64,000 nucleotides of DNA from Halorussus rarus. Lineage in GTDB: Archaea > Halobacteriota > Halobacteria > Halobacteriales > Haladaptataceae. Both the position numbers and the translations under genes were made by a program. The stretch covers positions 248,001-312,000 of the forward strand of contig NZ_QPMJ01000004.1 of the NCBI RefSeq assembly GCF_003369835.1, in the 5' to 3' direction. How positions within the stretch are numbered: the first letter of the stretch is position 1; every line of letters begins with the position of its first letter. Below the pieces are notes generated by a model. The model ran no database searches. It was not told where the DNA came from and saw only the letters and a list, made by a program, of their open reading frames with translations. Below are positions 1 through 8,490 of the stretch, piece by piece.

Positions 1-767
1 GCGCGCATCTTCCGCTCGAACACCGGGCCGAACTCGGCGGCGAGCGACCCGTACTTCTCGACGAAGAGAGGGTACGACTCGTCCTTCACTGCGTCCAGGT
101 CGTCGGTGAGCCTGTCGCCGGAGTGTCTCGTGTACCGGAGTAGCGGTTCGGGCACGGCACCGAACCGGCAGTGGCGCGACAGGCGGACGTACCACTCCAG
201 GTCCTGCCAACTCGGAAATCGCTCGTCGAATCCGCCGGTCGCTTCGACCACGTCCGCGTCGACCATCACGGCTGAACAGGAACCGACGACGTTCCGGCAG
301 AGCAGCGTCTTGGTCAGCGCGGACCGCTTCCGGGGCATGTCGAACCTGGTCTTCTGCTGTATCTTGTTCCCCTCGTCGTCGACGACTTTGGACCCGGAGG
401 TCACCAGTCCGACGTCGTCCTCACGGAACCGTTCGACGTGGCGGGCCACCTTCTCGGGTTCCCACCGGTCGTCGTCATCCAGCAGCGCGATGTAGTCGCC
501 GGTCGCCTCCCGCATCCCCGTGTTCCTGGCGGCGGCGCCGCCCCTGTTCTCGTCGTGGCGGAGGACCTCGAACTTATCGAAGTGTCGGGCGTAGTCGTCG
601 TCCAGTTGGTCCGCGACGGGTACCTCGGAGCAGTCGTCGACGACGACGAGTTCGATCGGGTCATAGGTCTGGTCGGCGACGGTTTCGATCGCGTCGGCCA
701 GACGGTGAGCTCGGTTATATGTGGGTATGACAACGCTGACTACCGGACTCTGAGACGCCCCCATCAT
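1..767 (-). CDS. GT2 family glycosyltransferase (3' end outside window)
   Basis: Probable cytoplasmic GT-A fold transferase that moves a sugar from a nucleotide-sugar donor to a glycan or lipid-linked acceptor. The N-terminal nucleotide-binding strand SVVIPTYNRAH lies at residues 11-21, VVVDDCS at 41-47 and the metal-binding acidic cluster LLDDDDRW at about 95-102. The motif GGFDERFPSWQDLEWYVR follows later, as usual in this family. About 255 residues are visible and the frame is open to the window edge, so the stop is missing. Two adjacent ATG codons (767 and 764) can start it. It is the last visible gene of a leftward run with the flippase, ATP-grasp and propeller genes. The exact sugar is unknown. 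Confidence 0.9.
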   Translation of the reverse strand, partial: MMGASQSPVVSVVIPTYNRAHRLADAIETVADQTYDPIELVVVDDCSEVPVADQLDDDYARHFDKFEVLRHDENRGGAAARNTGMREATGDYIALLDDDDRWEPEKVARHVERFREDDVGLVTSGSKVVDDEGNKIQQKTRFDMPRKRSALTKTLLCRNVVGSCSAVMVDADVVEATGGFDERFPSWQDLEWYVRLSRHCRFGAVPEPLLRYTRHSGDRLTDDLDAVKDESYPLFVEKYGSLAAEFGPVFERKMR

Positions 768-817
768 CTCGACGATATCACGGTCGGCAAGATAAACGTA
801 GTGGCTTTCAGGCGGCT

Positions 818-2314
818 TCACTCGGCGGATACGAAGGGAAACCGGGCGAGTGGAAGCTGTTCCATCAGTTCGTCCACTTCGCTCCGGTCGACGGCGCCGG
901 TCGCGTAAGTGACCGCCGCGAACGCAAGAAAGCCCGCTGGCGGGACAACCACCAGCGAGAGGAGGTCCGACCGGATGGCGTCGGCGAGGAGGAATATCAC
1001 CGCCGCCGACGGGACCGCAGTCAGCGCTACGCGACCGAGTCGGAGATCGCCCGCCGGGTCGAACCCGATCTGTCGGGCGCTCCAGATGTGCAGCAACACC
1101 ATCGACCCGTACCCGACGCTGGTCGCGACGGCCGCCCCGATCATGCCGTACTGGGGTATCAGCACGAGGTTCAGCACGACGTTCAGCGTCGCTGCGACCC
1201 CCGTCGCGTAGATGAGGACGCGAAGTGACCCCTCGCCCTGGCCGATTGCGAAGATGGGCCGCGAGACCGCGAAACCGATCGCGCCGGGCAGCAGCACCAG
1301 CAGCGGTCCGACCGCGGGCGCGAACTCGTCGCCGAAGTACAGCGGGACGACGACGTCCGCGAGCGACGCCAGCCCGGTGGCGAGCAGGAGCGCGAACAGC
1401 AGGCAGTACCGCGTCGTCCGCGAGGCGAGTTCCGTAATGCGCTCGTGCCGGTCGTTCGACCAGAGTTGGGAGGTCGAGTGCAGCAGCACCATCTGGAGCG
1501 ACCGGGGAGCGAACCACATGAACTCCGCCATGACGAGCGCGGCCTTGTAGTAGCCCGTCCTGGTGCTGCCGACGAACGTCTTGAGCAACAGCACGTCGGT
1601 ATGGTACAGCGACGCCATCAGGAAGGTCAGGACGATGCTCAGCGAGTTGAACGAGAGGAGCTCGCGCCGCGGGAACTCCTCCTGGATGGGCGACATCACC
1701 GAGCCCAGCGAAATCTTCCGGTGGACGAGCATGAAGCCCCCGGCGGCGACCACCACCGTCGCCACGAACCGACCCAGCAACATCCCGTCGACGGCGTACC
1801 CGGCGGCAGCGAGCGAGAGCCCGATGCTCAGCAGGAGGACGAGCCGGAACAGTCGGATGGACTCGGAGAACTCCTCGTACCGGAACCCCATTAGCGCCCC
1901 GCGGCTGACCGCCCACACCTGCTTCGCGACGATGATGCCGGCCGCGATGTAGAAGTACGACTCGAACACCGGGCCGAACACCATCTGGACGATTCCGAAG
2001 TACGCGAGGGCGGCGAGCAGCAACGCGGCGGCGACGGCCGTGGCCATTCCGACCCGCAGGTAGAAGACGAACACGTCGCTCCGCCAGCCGGGAACGTCTC
2101 GGTCCTCGGCGATGTACTTCCGGATGCCGTCGAAGATGCCGGCGTTGACGAGGATCCAGATGACGCTGAGTGTCGAGAGCATGACCGCATAGTCGCCGTA
2201 GTCCGAGGTGCCGAGCACGCGGACGACGATGGGCGTGCTCACCATCCCCACCACCAGCCAACCGACTCGCCCCCCGAAGATCGAGAGGAAGCCACTCAGG
2301 ATGCTACGTCCCAT
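818..2314 (-). CDS. Polysaccharide/oligosaccharide flippase (Wzx/MATE-like)
   Basis: Integral membrane protein of 498 residues with roughly 12-14 hydrophobic segments, the usual size for the MOP (multidrug/oligosaccharidyl-lipid/polysaccharide) superfamily. The N-terminus, with GGRVGWLVVGMVSTPIVVRV followed by LGTSDYGDYAVM, is typical of RfbX/Wzx-type exporters. Its likely role is to flip lipid-linked oligosaccharide across the cytoplasmic membrane for S-layer glycosylation or polysaccharide export. It sits between a GT2 gene and an ATP-grasp gene on the same strand, which supports a glycan role. The substrate cannot be read from sequence. Confidence 0.9.
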   Translation of the reverse strand: MGRSILSGFLSIFGGRVGWLVVGMVSTPIVVRVLGTSDYGDYAVMLSTLSVIWILVNAGIFDGIRKYIAEDRDVPGWRSDVFVFYLRVGMATAVAAALLLAALAYFGIVQMVFGPVFESYFYIAAGIIVAKQVWAVSRGALMGFRYEEFSESIRLFRLVLLLSIGLSLAAAGYAVDGMLLGRFVATVVVAAGGFMLVHRKISLGSVMSPIQEEFPRRELLSFNSLSIVLTFLMASLYHTDVLLLKTFVGSTRTGYYKAALVMAEFMWFAPRSLQMVLLHSTSQLWSNDRHERITELASRTTRYCLLFALLLATGLASLADVVVPLYFGDEFAPAVGPLLVLLPGAIGFAVSRPIFAIGQGEGSLRVLIYATGVAATLNVVLNLVLIPQYGMIGAAVATSVGYGSMVLLHIWSARQIGFDPAGDLRLGRVALTAVPSAAVIFLLADAIRSDLLSLVVVPPAGFLAFAAVTYATGAVDRSEVDELMEQLPLARFPFVSAE

Positions 2315-2432
2315 CTCTCCTGCTTGTAACTTCCGTCTGAGGCATAGAAGTACCGGCTAGCCCGTCGTTGTCGACCGTTGCCGACCGACTACTCCCGCCC
2401 GCGGTCCGCATCGTTCGGAGTATCATGGGCTT

Positions 2433-3665
2433 TCAGACCCGCCGCCGAAACGCTTCCCTGACCGTATTGTACGCGTACCGGACGGCCGGGCACGGGTCCG
2501 AGGTGTCGAGATAGTCGAACCGGGGGTACCGCACGAACGAGGTCAGCACCGACGCCAGCGCCTCGGGCATCGACGGCCGGTCGACGAGGGGCACGTCCTC
2601 CCGGAGCACGCTTAGCAGGTAGGATACCTCTCCCATCAGGAGGTGGCCGCCAATGCCCACCTCGTAGCCGGGGTCGACCAGATCGCTGCGGCCGGTCGCG
2701 ACTAGCCAGTAGTAGAGCGGGAAGTCGGCTCCGGCCTGGACCGCGAACGGCACTGACGACCAGAACCGGGGGTTGATCTCCATCAGCTTGAACTCCCCCG
2801 TGGTCGGGTCGCGCTTGAACTCCACGTCGGCGGGGCCGTGCCACTCGAGTTCGTCGAGCAGCGCCAGTCCTGCAGCTTCGAGGGCCGGTTCGTCGACGGA
2901 CTTCCGGAACGAACTGGTGCCACCGCTGTAGTGGAAGCCCCGAATCTGGCGGTGCTGGAACGTCGCCAGCGCCTCGCCCGAGTCGTACATCGCGCAGAAG
3001 CTGTACTCGTCGGTGTCGGGCATGTACTCCTGGATCAGCGGCACGTGGCCCGCAGCGTCGCACAGCGCCTCGACGTTCGGGCGCCTCCCCGGCGGGAGGT
3101 AGCTCGTCGCGGGCGGCTGGCGCAGGCCCTCGACGGGTTCGTCGCCGTTGTTCCTGACCGGCTTCGCCTCGGGCGCCGCCGTCGACTCCCGGAAGGCGTC
3201 GGCGAGTATCGTGTATCGCCCCTTGACGATGCTCGGCCGGGACCAGTCGTCGCAGTCGGTGAGCAGTTCCGTCTCGGGTATCGCGACGCCGATATCGGCC
3301 GCGACGTCGAACAACGCCATACGGTCCTGGACCCGGCACAGCGTCTCGAAATCGGGAAACGGTGTGGCGATGTGCTCGGCGAACTCGTCCCTGTACCGGG
3401 AGAGGACGTAGACGTCCTCCTCCCGGAAGGGGAGAATCGTCTGCACGTCGTCGCGGGCGGCGAGGTCCAGCAGTGCGTCCTTGTACGCGACGGCGCTCCG
3501 GCACGGCGACGGGACGCGCACCGCCTCGTCGCAGTACCGCGAACAGAACACCTCGGGCGACTCCCGCTCGGAGACGGCGACGGTGTGGACGCCGCGCCTG
3601 TGGAGCGACCGGAGCGCGACGAAGGAACTGGGAACGTCGACCGCGCTGACGACGACTGACTTCAT
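2433..3665 (-). CDS. ATP-grasp carboxylate-amine ligase-like protein
   Basis: A 410-residue ATP-grasp protein. Residues 1-110 form a Rossmann-like pre-ATP-grasp domain (KSVVVSAVDVPSS). The ATP-grasp core then shows a probable ATP-binding lysine in SIVKGRY (about K148), the nucleotide-binding IQEYM (211-215), and metal-binding acidic residues in DVEFK (about E282) and MEINPRFWSS (295-304). Family members couple ATP hydrolysis to formation of an acyl phosphate and then an amide or similar bond. Inside a glycan cluster it probably decorates a sugar acid or builds an amide on a sugar; this is inference. ATG start at 3665. It is separated from the flippase by about 118 bp and is probably co-transcribed with it. 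Confidence 0.85.
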   Translation of the reverse strand: MKSVVVSAVDVPSSFVALRSLHRRGVHTVAVSERESPEVFCSRYCDEAVRVPSPCRSAVAYKDALLDLAARDDVQTILPFREEDVYVLSRYRDEFAEHIATPFPDFETLCRVQDRMALFDVAADIGVAIPETELLTDCDDWSRPSIVKGRYTILADAFRESTAAPEAKPVRNNGDEPVEGLRQPPATSYLPPGRRPNVEALCDAAGHVPLIQEYMPDTDEYSFCAMYDSGEALATFQHRQIRGFHYSGGTSSFRKSVDEPALEAAGLALLDELEWHGPADVEFKRDPTTGEFKLMEINPRFWSSVPFAVQAGADFPLYYWLVATGRSDLVDPGYEVGIGGHLLMGEVSYLLSVLREDVPLVDRPSMPEALASVLTSFVRYPRFDYLDTSDPCPAVRYAYNTVREAFRRRV

Positions 3666-3749
3666 TCTTCCTGACGTAGTGGGGTGCGTTGTCTTTGTTA
3701 TTCAGCCGTTTCGGCGGTTAAGACCGGGTTTCGACGCCGCCCCGGCGCG

Positions 3750-4805
3750 TCAGGCACGGTAGATGCCGACCGACCAGTGATCGGGACCGAACAGCCAGTC
3801 GCCGAATCCGACGTTGCCGTCGACCGCGCAGAGCCAGCCCTCGCCCGTGTACCAGGGGTCGACGTGGTGCATCCGACCGGAGTTCCAGCCGAGCGGTCCG
3901 CCGGTGCCCTCGAGAATCGGCGACTCGGGGCGCTCGCGGTCGGCGTACGCCTCGGGCGTGAGCGTCTCGACATCGTAGGCCCGGACCTTGTCGCCGTACT
4001 GGGCCGCACAGTCCTGGAAGAAGACCAGGATGCGGTCGTCACCGACGATGGGGCGGCCCCCGGGGCGCGCGCCCTCGGGACGGCCGGAGACCACCGGATT
4101 CTCGCGGTGAGGCGTCCACTCGTCGGCGAGCAGGTCGTCGGCGTAGTACGCGCAGAGCTCGTACCGACCGTCGTCGCTGCCCAGAAGCGCCCACCACCGG
4201 TCGTCCCACCGGAAGACGACGCAGTCGGCGAGCTGGCGGCCCGGGTCGACGATGGTCGACACCGGAGCCCAGCCGTCGGGCAGCGAGTCGGTCCGGAAGA
4301 GTCGAATCGACGCCGGGTCCTTGCGGTCCCAGCGATCGGGAACCATGTAGTAGTCGCCAGCCCACTCGAACACGTACGGGAACGCCAGGTGGACCTCGTC
4401 GCGGAGCACCACGCGGTCGTAGGTCCACGACCGACCGGCGTCGCTGGTCGCGTGGCCGACGACGCCGGTCGGTCGCCGGTCGCGGTTGAACACCTCGAAG
4501 AAGAGGTGCCAGACCCCGTCGGCGGCGAACAGGAAGGGGTCGGCCACGAACTCCGCGTCGCCGTAATCGTCGACGTCGGCCGCCGTCAGCACGGGGTTGT
4601 CGGCAGCCTCGTCGGGCCGGGGCCGGAACGGTCGGCGGCCGTCGTCCGCTGTGAGGTGGCCTGGCCGGATCGCCTTTTCGCCGGCAGGCGGCAGCGTCTC
4701 GAATCGTCCGTTCCGAGCCGCGCCGAGTCGGTCCGCGAGGTCGCGGTGGACGAATTCGCCGACGGCCCACGACGCCCGCCGCACCGGCCGGGGCCTACCC
4801 GGCAT
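3750..4805 (-). CDS. GINT1_N/GH43-like five-bladed propeller protein
   Basis: A 351-residue soluble protein without a signal peptide. It carries repeated propeller-blade signatures: FVADPFLFAADGVWHLFFEV, then TYDRVVL, then FPYVFEWAGDYYMVPD and VVFRWDDRWWALLGSDDG. This pattern matches the N-terminal domain of glucosamine inositolphosphorylceramide transferase-like proteins and the GH43/GH32 propeller clan. Such domains in prokaryotic glycan clusters are thought to transfer or hydrolyse sugars, but the activity is not established. It lies between the ATP-grasp gene and a large membrane protein on the same strand. I am confident of the fold and not of the reaction. Confidence 0.75.
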   Translation of the reverse strand: MPGRPRPVRRASWAVGEFVHRDLADRLGAARNGRFETLPPAGEKAIRPGHLTADDGRRPFRPRPDEAADNPVLTAADVDDYGDAEFVADPFLFAADGVWHLFFEVFNRDRRPTGVVGHATSDAGRSWTYDRVVLRDEVHLAFPYVFEWAGDYYMVPDRWDRKDPASIRLFRTDSLPDGWAPVSTIVDPGRQLADCVVFRWDDRWWALLGSDDGRYELCAYYADDLLADEWTPHRENPVVSGRPEGARPGGRPIVGDDRILVFFQDCAAQYGDKVRAYDVETLTPEAYADRERPESPILEGTGGPLGWNSGRMHHVDPWYTGEGWLCAVDGNVGFGDWLFGPDHWSVGIYRA

Positions 4806-4942
4806 CGGCCTCGCTCCGTGCTCTCTCGTTCCAACCGCCCGCGGCGTCCGCCCGGATCCCGGTGTTCGACCAGGTCCCCGCGGTCCCCGACACCGCTGTT
4901 GTCGTGTGTTCCCCCATACATCTTCGGACGACGTACCGTCCC

Positions 4943-4948
4943 AAAAAA
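4943..4948 (-). terminator. T6 run after the 4987-6840 gene
   Basis: Reading leftward, six consecutive T residues lie about 40 nt past the stop codon of the membrane protein gene. Archaeal termination relies on such T-tracts. A run of this kind is rare in DNA this GC-rich. It suggests that the large membrane-protein transcript ends before the propeller gene. Confidence 0.35.
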
Positions 4949-4986
4949 GATGTGTCCGGCATCATATCTGTCGACCCACCGGTCGG

Positions 4987-6840
4987 CTAACCGCCGCGGG
5001 GCAGCGGTCGCGTGCGACTCGACACCGCCGACTCGTTGGCGTACTCGACGTTCCGGACGATGTACGCGTTCAGCGTTCCGTCGTCGTAGACGTGCGCGAA
5101 CGTCGGGTCGGTCCCGAGTCGTCTGAAGTCGCCCGGCGTGTGCCGCCAGTACTCCCGGTAGGCCGGGTAGAACCGCGGATTCTTGATGCGGCTCAGACGG
5201 GTGGTCACGAGGTACCGGCGGTCGGGGTCCGCCTCCGGCGGCATGTCCTCCGCGGTGACGTTGGTGTAATTGAAGTGCATCGGCGCGGGCGGCGCTCGCC
5301 ACCGTATGGTCCCTTCCGGGTCGCTCTTGCCCTTCTGGAGGGTGTACATCCGGTACTGTTCGACGCCCAACTGGTCGATGATGAGCGACTGGTTCCAGTG
5401 GTTGAACACCCACTGCATCCCTTGGACCTCGGCCTCCGTTATCTGGTTGTTCTCCTCGTTGTCGAGGGGCGACCCGTACAGGCCGAACACCGAGAAGAAC
5501 GCGAACACGAAGAACGAGACGAAGACGATTGGACGCAGGTAGCGCGTGAGGGTCTCGGAGTCGAGGCGGCCGAACAGCGTGTAGAGGCCGCTCCCGATGA
5601 GGATGATCGCGGCAAACCTCGCGTACCGGATGATCCGGTTGAACCCGAGGGTCACGTCCACGAAGAACGCGACGACGCCGCCGAAGCTGAACACCACGAA
5701 CGTCCCGCCGAGGAACGCCTCGATGGGGTCGAATTGGCGCCGCCCCCGAACGACGAGGTAGGCGTAGTAGCACAGGAACACCCCGCCCATGCTGATGATG
5801 GCGCCGACGAACCCGTACGTGTAGATGCCGACGAGGGCGACGTCGGCCAATTCGGGCGACGTCCGTCCGAACACGCCCGCGATATGCCCGAACGTTGAGG
5901 AGCCCTCCGACATCCCGACGAGGGTGTAGACGATGAGCAGCGTGCTGCCGATGATGGACTCGAAGGAGTAGTACCACGAGAAGAACAGCACGAACGCGAT
6001 GGATGCAGCGACGACCGACGTCGTCTCGTTGGTCGGTACGTTCACGGAGAATCGCCGACCGCCCAGCAGGGCCAGTTTCAGCAGGACGAGCATCCCGGTG
6101 AAGAACACCGTCACCGCCGGGTGGTAGAACGCCACCGCGACGACCGACACCACCAGCGGCAGCCGATATCGGTACAGCGACCGCCCGCGGTACCCCCGGA
6201 ACACCAGGAAGAACAGGAACGGGACGAGCATGAACGCGAACACGCCCGGGTGGAACTGGACCTGGCTGTAGCCCAGCACCAGCAGCGAGGAGAACGGCAG
6301 CACGAACGCCACCTTCCGGAAGTCCGCGAACAGGACGTTCAGCAACGCGTATGTCGAGACGATGTAGAATATCGACATCACCGGCGGCAGGACGTTCACG
6401 ACCTTCTGGGGTTCGATGCCGGTCACGTAGCTGAACGTCGACGCGAGCAGGTGGATGTTGGGGTAGTAGTTGCTCCGGGGGACGTGTTGGAGGTCGATTA
6501 TCTGCCGTATCATCCCGATGAACGTGATGATGTCGCCGCGGGCGTAGAGGTGGTACCGGAGCGCCGGGATGACGAGGATGACCAGATTGGCCGCGAGCAC
6601 GATGAGCAGTCCGTACTTCCAGAACCGACGGCGGTCGTCGTCGTGACGGCTCCCGAAGATGACCAGTTGGCCGACGAAGATGGCGAAGAGCAGCAGGAGC
6701 CAGAACGCCGGGGTGTACGCGTCGTACACCGTTATCTCGTAGTCGCCTGCCGCCGGGTTCATGGCGACGAACAGGAGCGCCGTCGCTACCGACGCCGCAC
6801 CCACAGCCGAGAGAGATTTCAACTTCGTGGCTTGATTCAC
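4987..6840 (-). CDS. Large polytopic membrane protein of the glycan cluster
   Basis: A 617-residue protein with about 12-14 predicted membrane segments over residues 10-470 and a soluble C-terminal domain of about 140 residues (from roughly WVFNHWNQSLIIDQLG). The architecture resembles GT-C glycosyltransferases or O-antigen ligase/polymerase-type proteins. I cannot point to a secure catalytic motif and do not assign an enzyme class. A second protein with the same general plan, membrane core plus short soluble tail, occurs at 52249-53898. It starts at GTG 6840. An AGGAGG at 6860-6865 lies 19 nt upstream, and a six-codon frame ends inside this start codon. Confidence 0.75.
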   Translation of the reverse strand: MNQATKLKSLSAVGAASVATALLFVAMNPAAGDYEITVYDAYTPAFWLLLLFAIFVGQLVIFGSRHDDDRRRFWKYGLLIVLAANLVILVIPALRYHLYARGDIITFIGMIRQIIDLQHVPRSNYYPNIHLLASTFSYVTGIEPQKVVNVLPPVMSIFYIVSTYALLNVLFADFRKVAFVLPFSSLLVLGYSQVQFHPGVFAFMLVPFLFFLVFRGYRGRSLYRYRLPLVVSVVAVAFYHPAVTVFFTGMLVLLKLALLGGRRFSVNVPTNETTSVVAASIAFVLFFSWYYSFESIIGSTLLIVYTLVGMSEGSSTFGHIAGVFGRTSPELADVALVGIYTYGFVGAIISMGGVFLCYYAYLVVRGRRQFDPIEAFLGGTFVVFSFGGVVAFFVDVTLGFNRIIRYARFAAIILIGSGLYTLFGRLDSETLTRYLRPIVFVSFFVFAFFSVFGLYGSPLDNEENNQITEAEVQGMQWVFNHWNQSLIIDQLGVEQYRMYTLQKGKSDPEGTIRWRAPPAPMHFNYTNVTAEDMPPEADPDRRYLVTTRLSRIKNPRFYPAYREYWRHTPGDFRRLGTDPTFAHVYDDGTLNAYIVRNVEYANESAVSSRTRPLPRGG

Positions 6841-7181
6841 ACCCGACCCCCGCGCATCGCCTCCTAGTCCAATCGCCTCGGTAATGGTTCTTCTGGGGCA
6901 CCGTGAGCCCTGATACCACCGAACGCGGAGGGTCGACCGACGGTAGCCCGCTACTCGTGCGGTAAACGTGACATTCGTGCCGGAAGAACTGTCACCACGC
7001 CGTCCGGGAGAACGGGCGGGCGGTCAAGTACGCCCGACGGGAGGCGTGTCACTCGCGGAAGAAGGGGTGGATTCGCTTCGCCATAAGGTTCGCCGAACCC
7101 CGGATAAGGCGAGCCGACCGTCCGGGTAACCCGTCGTTAGGCCGCTACGTCTTTGGCGGTCGCTCTCGATATCACCAACAC
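6841..7181. other. Divergent intergenic region, 341 bp
   Basis: No gene recognised. The region separates the leftward glycan genes from the rightward membrane GT2 gene, so it should carry promoters for both directions. An AGGAGG stretch and a six-codon reading frame lie at its left edge. I saw no clear TATA box, tRNA or repeat in the rest. Confidence 0.5.
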
Positions 7182-8354
7182 ATGACGCCGGTCGCCATCG
7201 CGCTCCTCGCCGTCCTCGCGGTTTCAGTGTTCCTCATCGCGTACGCGTACTTCCTGTATCCCGCCGCGCTCTGGACCGCGACCCGGTTCGTCTCGTCGTC
7301 GCGACCGACGCTCGATACCGACGACGCCGACCTGCCGACCGTCTCGCTGGTCGTCGCGGCGTACAACGAGGAGGACGTCATCGCCGAGAAGGTAGAGAAC
7401 AGCCTCGAACTCGACTACCCCGAGGAGAAGCTCGAAATCGTCGTCTTCTCCGACGCCTCCAGCGACCGGACAGACGACATCGTCCGGTCGTACGCCGACG
7501 AGGGGGTCCGGCTCGAACGCATCGAGGGCCGGGTCGGCAAGACCGAGTGCCAGAACCAGGTCGCCGAGATGGTCGACGGCGACGTCCTGGTGTTCTCGGA
7601 CGCCAACTGCATGTACGAACCCGACGCCATCCGGCGGCTGCTCGCCCGGTTCGACGACGGCGTGGGCTGCGTCGTCGGCGAGCTCCGCCACACCCGGACC
7701 GAGGACGACGTCGAGGGCGAGTCGCTCTACTGGCGGTACACCCGGCTCGTCAAGCGGCTGGAGACGAAGCTGGGGTCGGTCGTCAAGGGCAACGGCGCCA
7801 TCTACGCGGTCCGGAACGAGGACTACGTCCCGCTGCCGGCCGACGCGATGAGCGACTTCGGGGAACCGCTCGCCGTCCGGGAGAACGGCCGGACGGTCAA
7901 GTACGCCCACGACGCGGTGGCCCGCGAGCGGACCGCCGGGTCGGTCGAGGCCGAGCAGTCCCGCAAGACCCGGATGGCGACGCGGTCGTGGCACACGATG
8001 GCCCAGCACCTCGGCCTCCTCAATCCGCTGCGATACGGCTGGTTCTCGCTGAAGGTGTTCAGCGACACCGTGCTCTGGTGGAGCACGCCGTTCCTGAGCG
8101 CGACCGCGTTCCTGAGCGCGACCGCGCTGTTCGCGCTGACCGGCAGCCTGCTGGCCGGCGCTGTCGCGGCGGGCCACCTCGCGCTCATCGCGTTCGGCGC
8201 GCTGGGCTACTACCTCGACCGCCGCACGAGTTCGGTGCCGTTCCTCTTCCACGTCCCGCACTACTTCCTCGTGGGCCACTACAGCCTGGTCGTCGGCGTC
8301 TGGAACTTCCTCCGCGGGGAGAACATCGTGACGTGGAACACGATGAACGACTGA
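7182..8354 (+). CDS. Membrane-anchored GT2 glycosyltransferase (HasA/cellulose-synthase-like)
   Basis: A 390-residue protein. One N-terminal membrane helix (residues 3-27) precedes a GT-A domain starting at TVSLVVAAYNEED (about 50-62). The domain shows DASSDRT and VFSDANCMYEPD, the DxD-type donor site. Two or more C-terminal helices (about 300-370) end the protein. This layout fits processive or lipid-linked GT2 enzymes that act at the cytoplasmic face of the membrane. The C-terminal helix region contains a perfect tandem duplication giving FLSATAFLSATA. ATG start at 7182. It reads away from the leftward glycan run and probably belongs to the same pathway. Confidence 0.88.
   Translation: MTPVAIALLAVLAVSVFLIAYAYFLYPAALWTATRFVSSSRPTLDTDDADLPTVSLVVAAYNEEDVIAEKVENSLELDYPEEKLEIVVFSDASSDRTDDIVRSYADEGVRLERIEGRVGKTECQNQVAEMVDGDVLVFSDANCMYEPDAIRRLLARFDDGVGCVVGELRHTRTEDDVEGESLYWRYTRLVKRLETKLGSVVKGNGAIYAVRNEDYVPLPADAMSDFGEPLAVRENGRTVKYAHDAVARERTAGSVEAEQSRKTRMATRSWHTMAQHLGLLNPLRYGWFSLKVFSDTVLWWSTPFLSATAFLSATALFALTGSLLAGAVAAGHLALIAFGALGYYLDRRTSSVPFLFHVPHYFLVGHYSLVVGVWNFLRGENIVTWNTMND
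8091..8126 (+). repeat. Perfect 18-bp tandem duplication inside the GT2 gene
   Basis: The 18 bases at 8091-8108 are repeated exactly at 8109-8126. The duplication keeps frame and encodes FLSATA twice in a hydrophobic segment, lengthening the helix by six residues. Identity down to the codon level suggests a recent slippage event. Confidence 0.95.
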
Positions 8355-8490
8355 CGCCGCGGGGGCATCGTTCTGGCGGCGCATCACTCGACCGGCCGTC
8401 ATCTTGGGACGACCGCGATCCTGTAGCTCCGTGAATCAGTGGCCCCGCGGTCCGGCGCGGAGGGGAGTCGGTGGCGGCTACCTCACAGGC

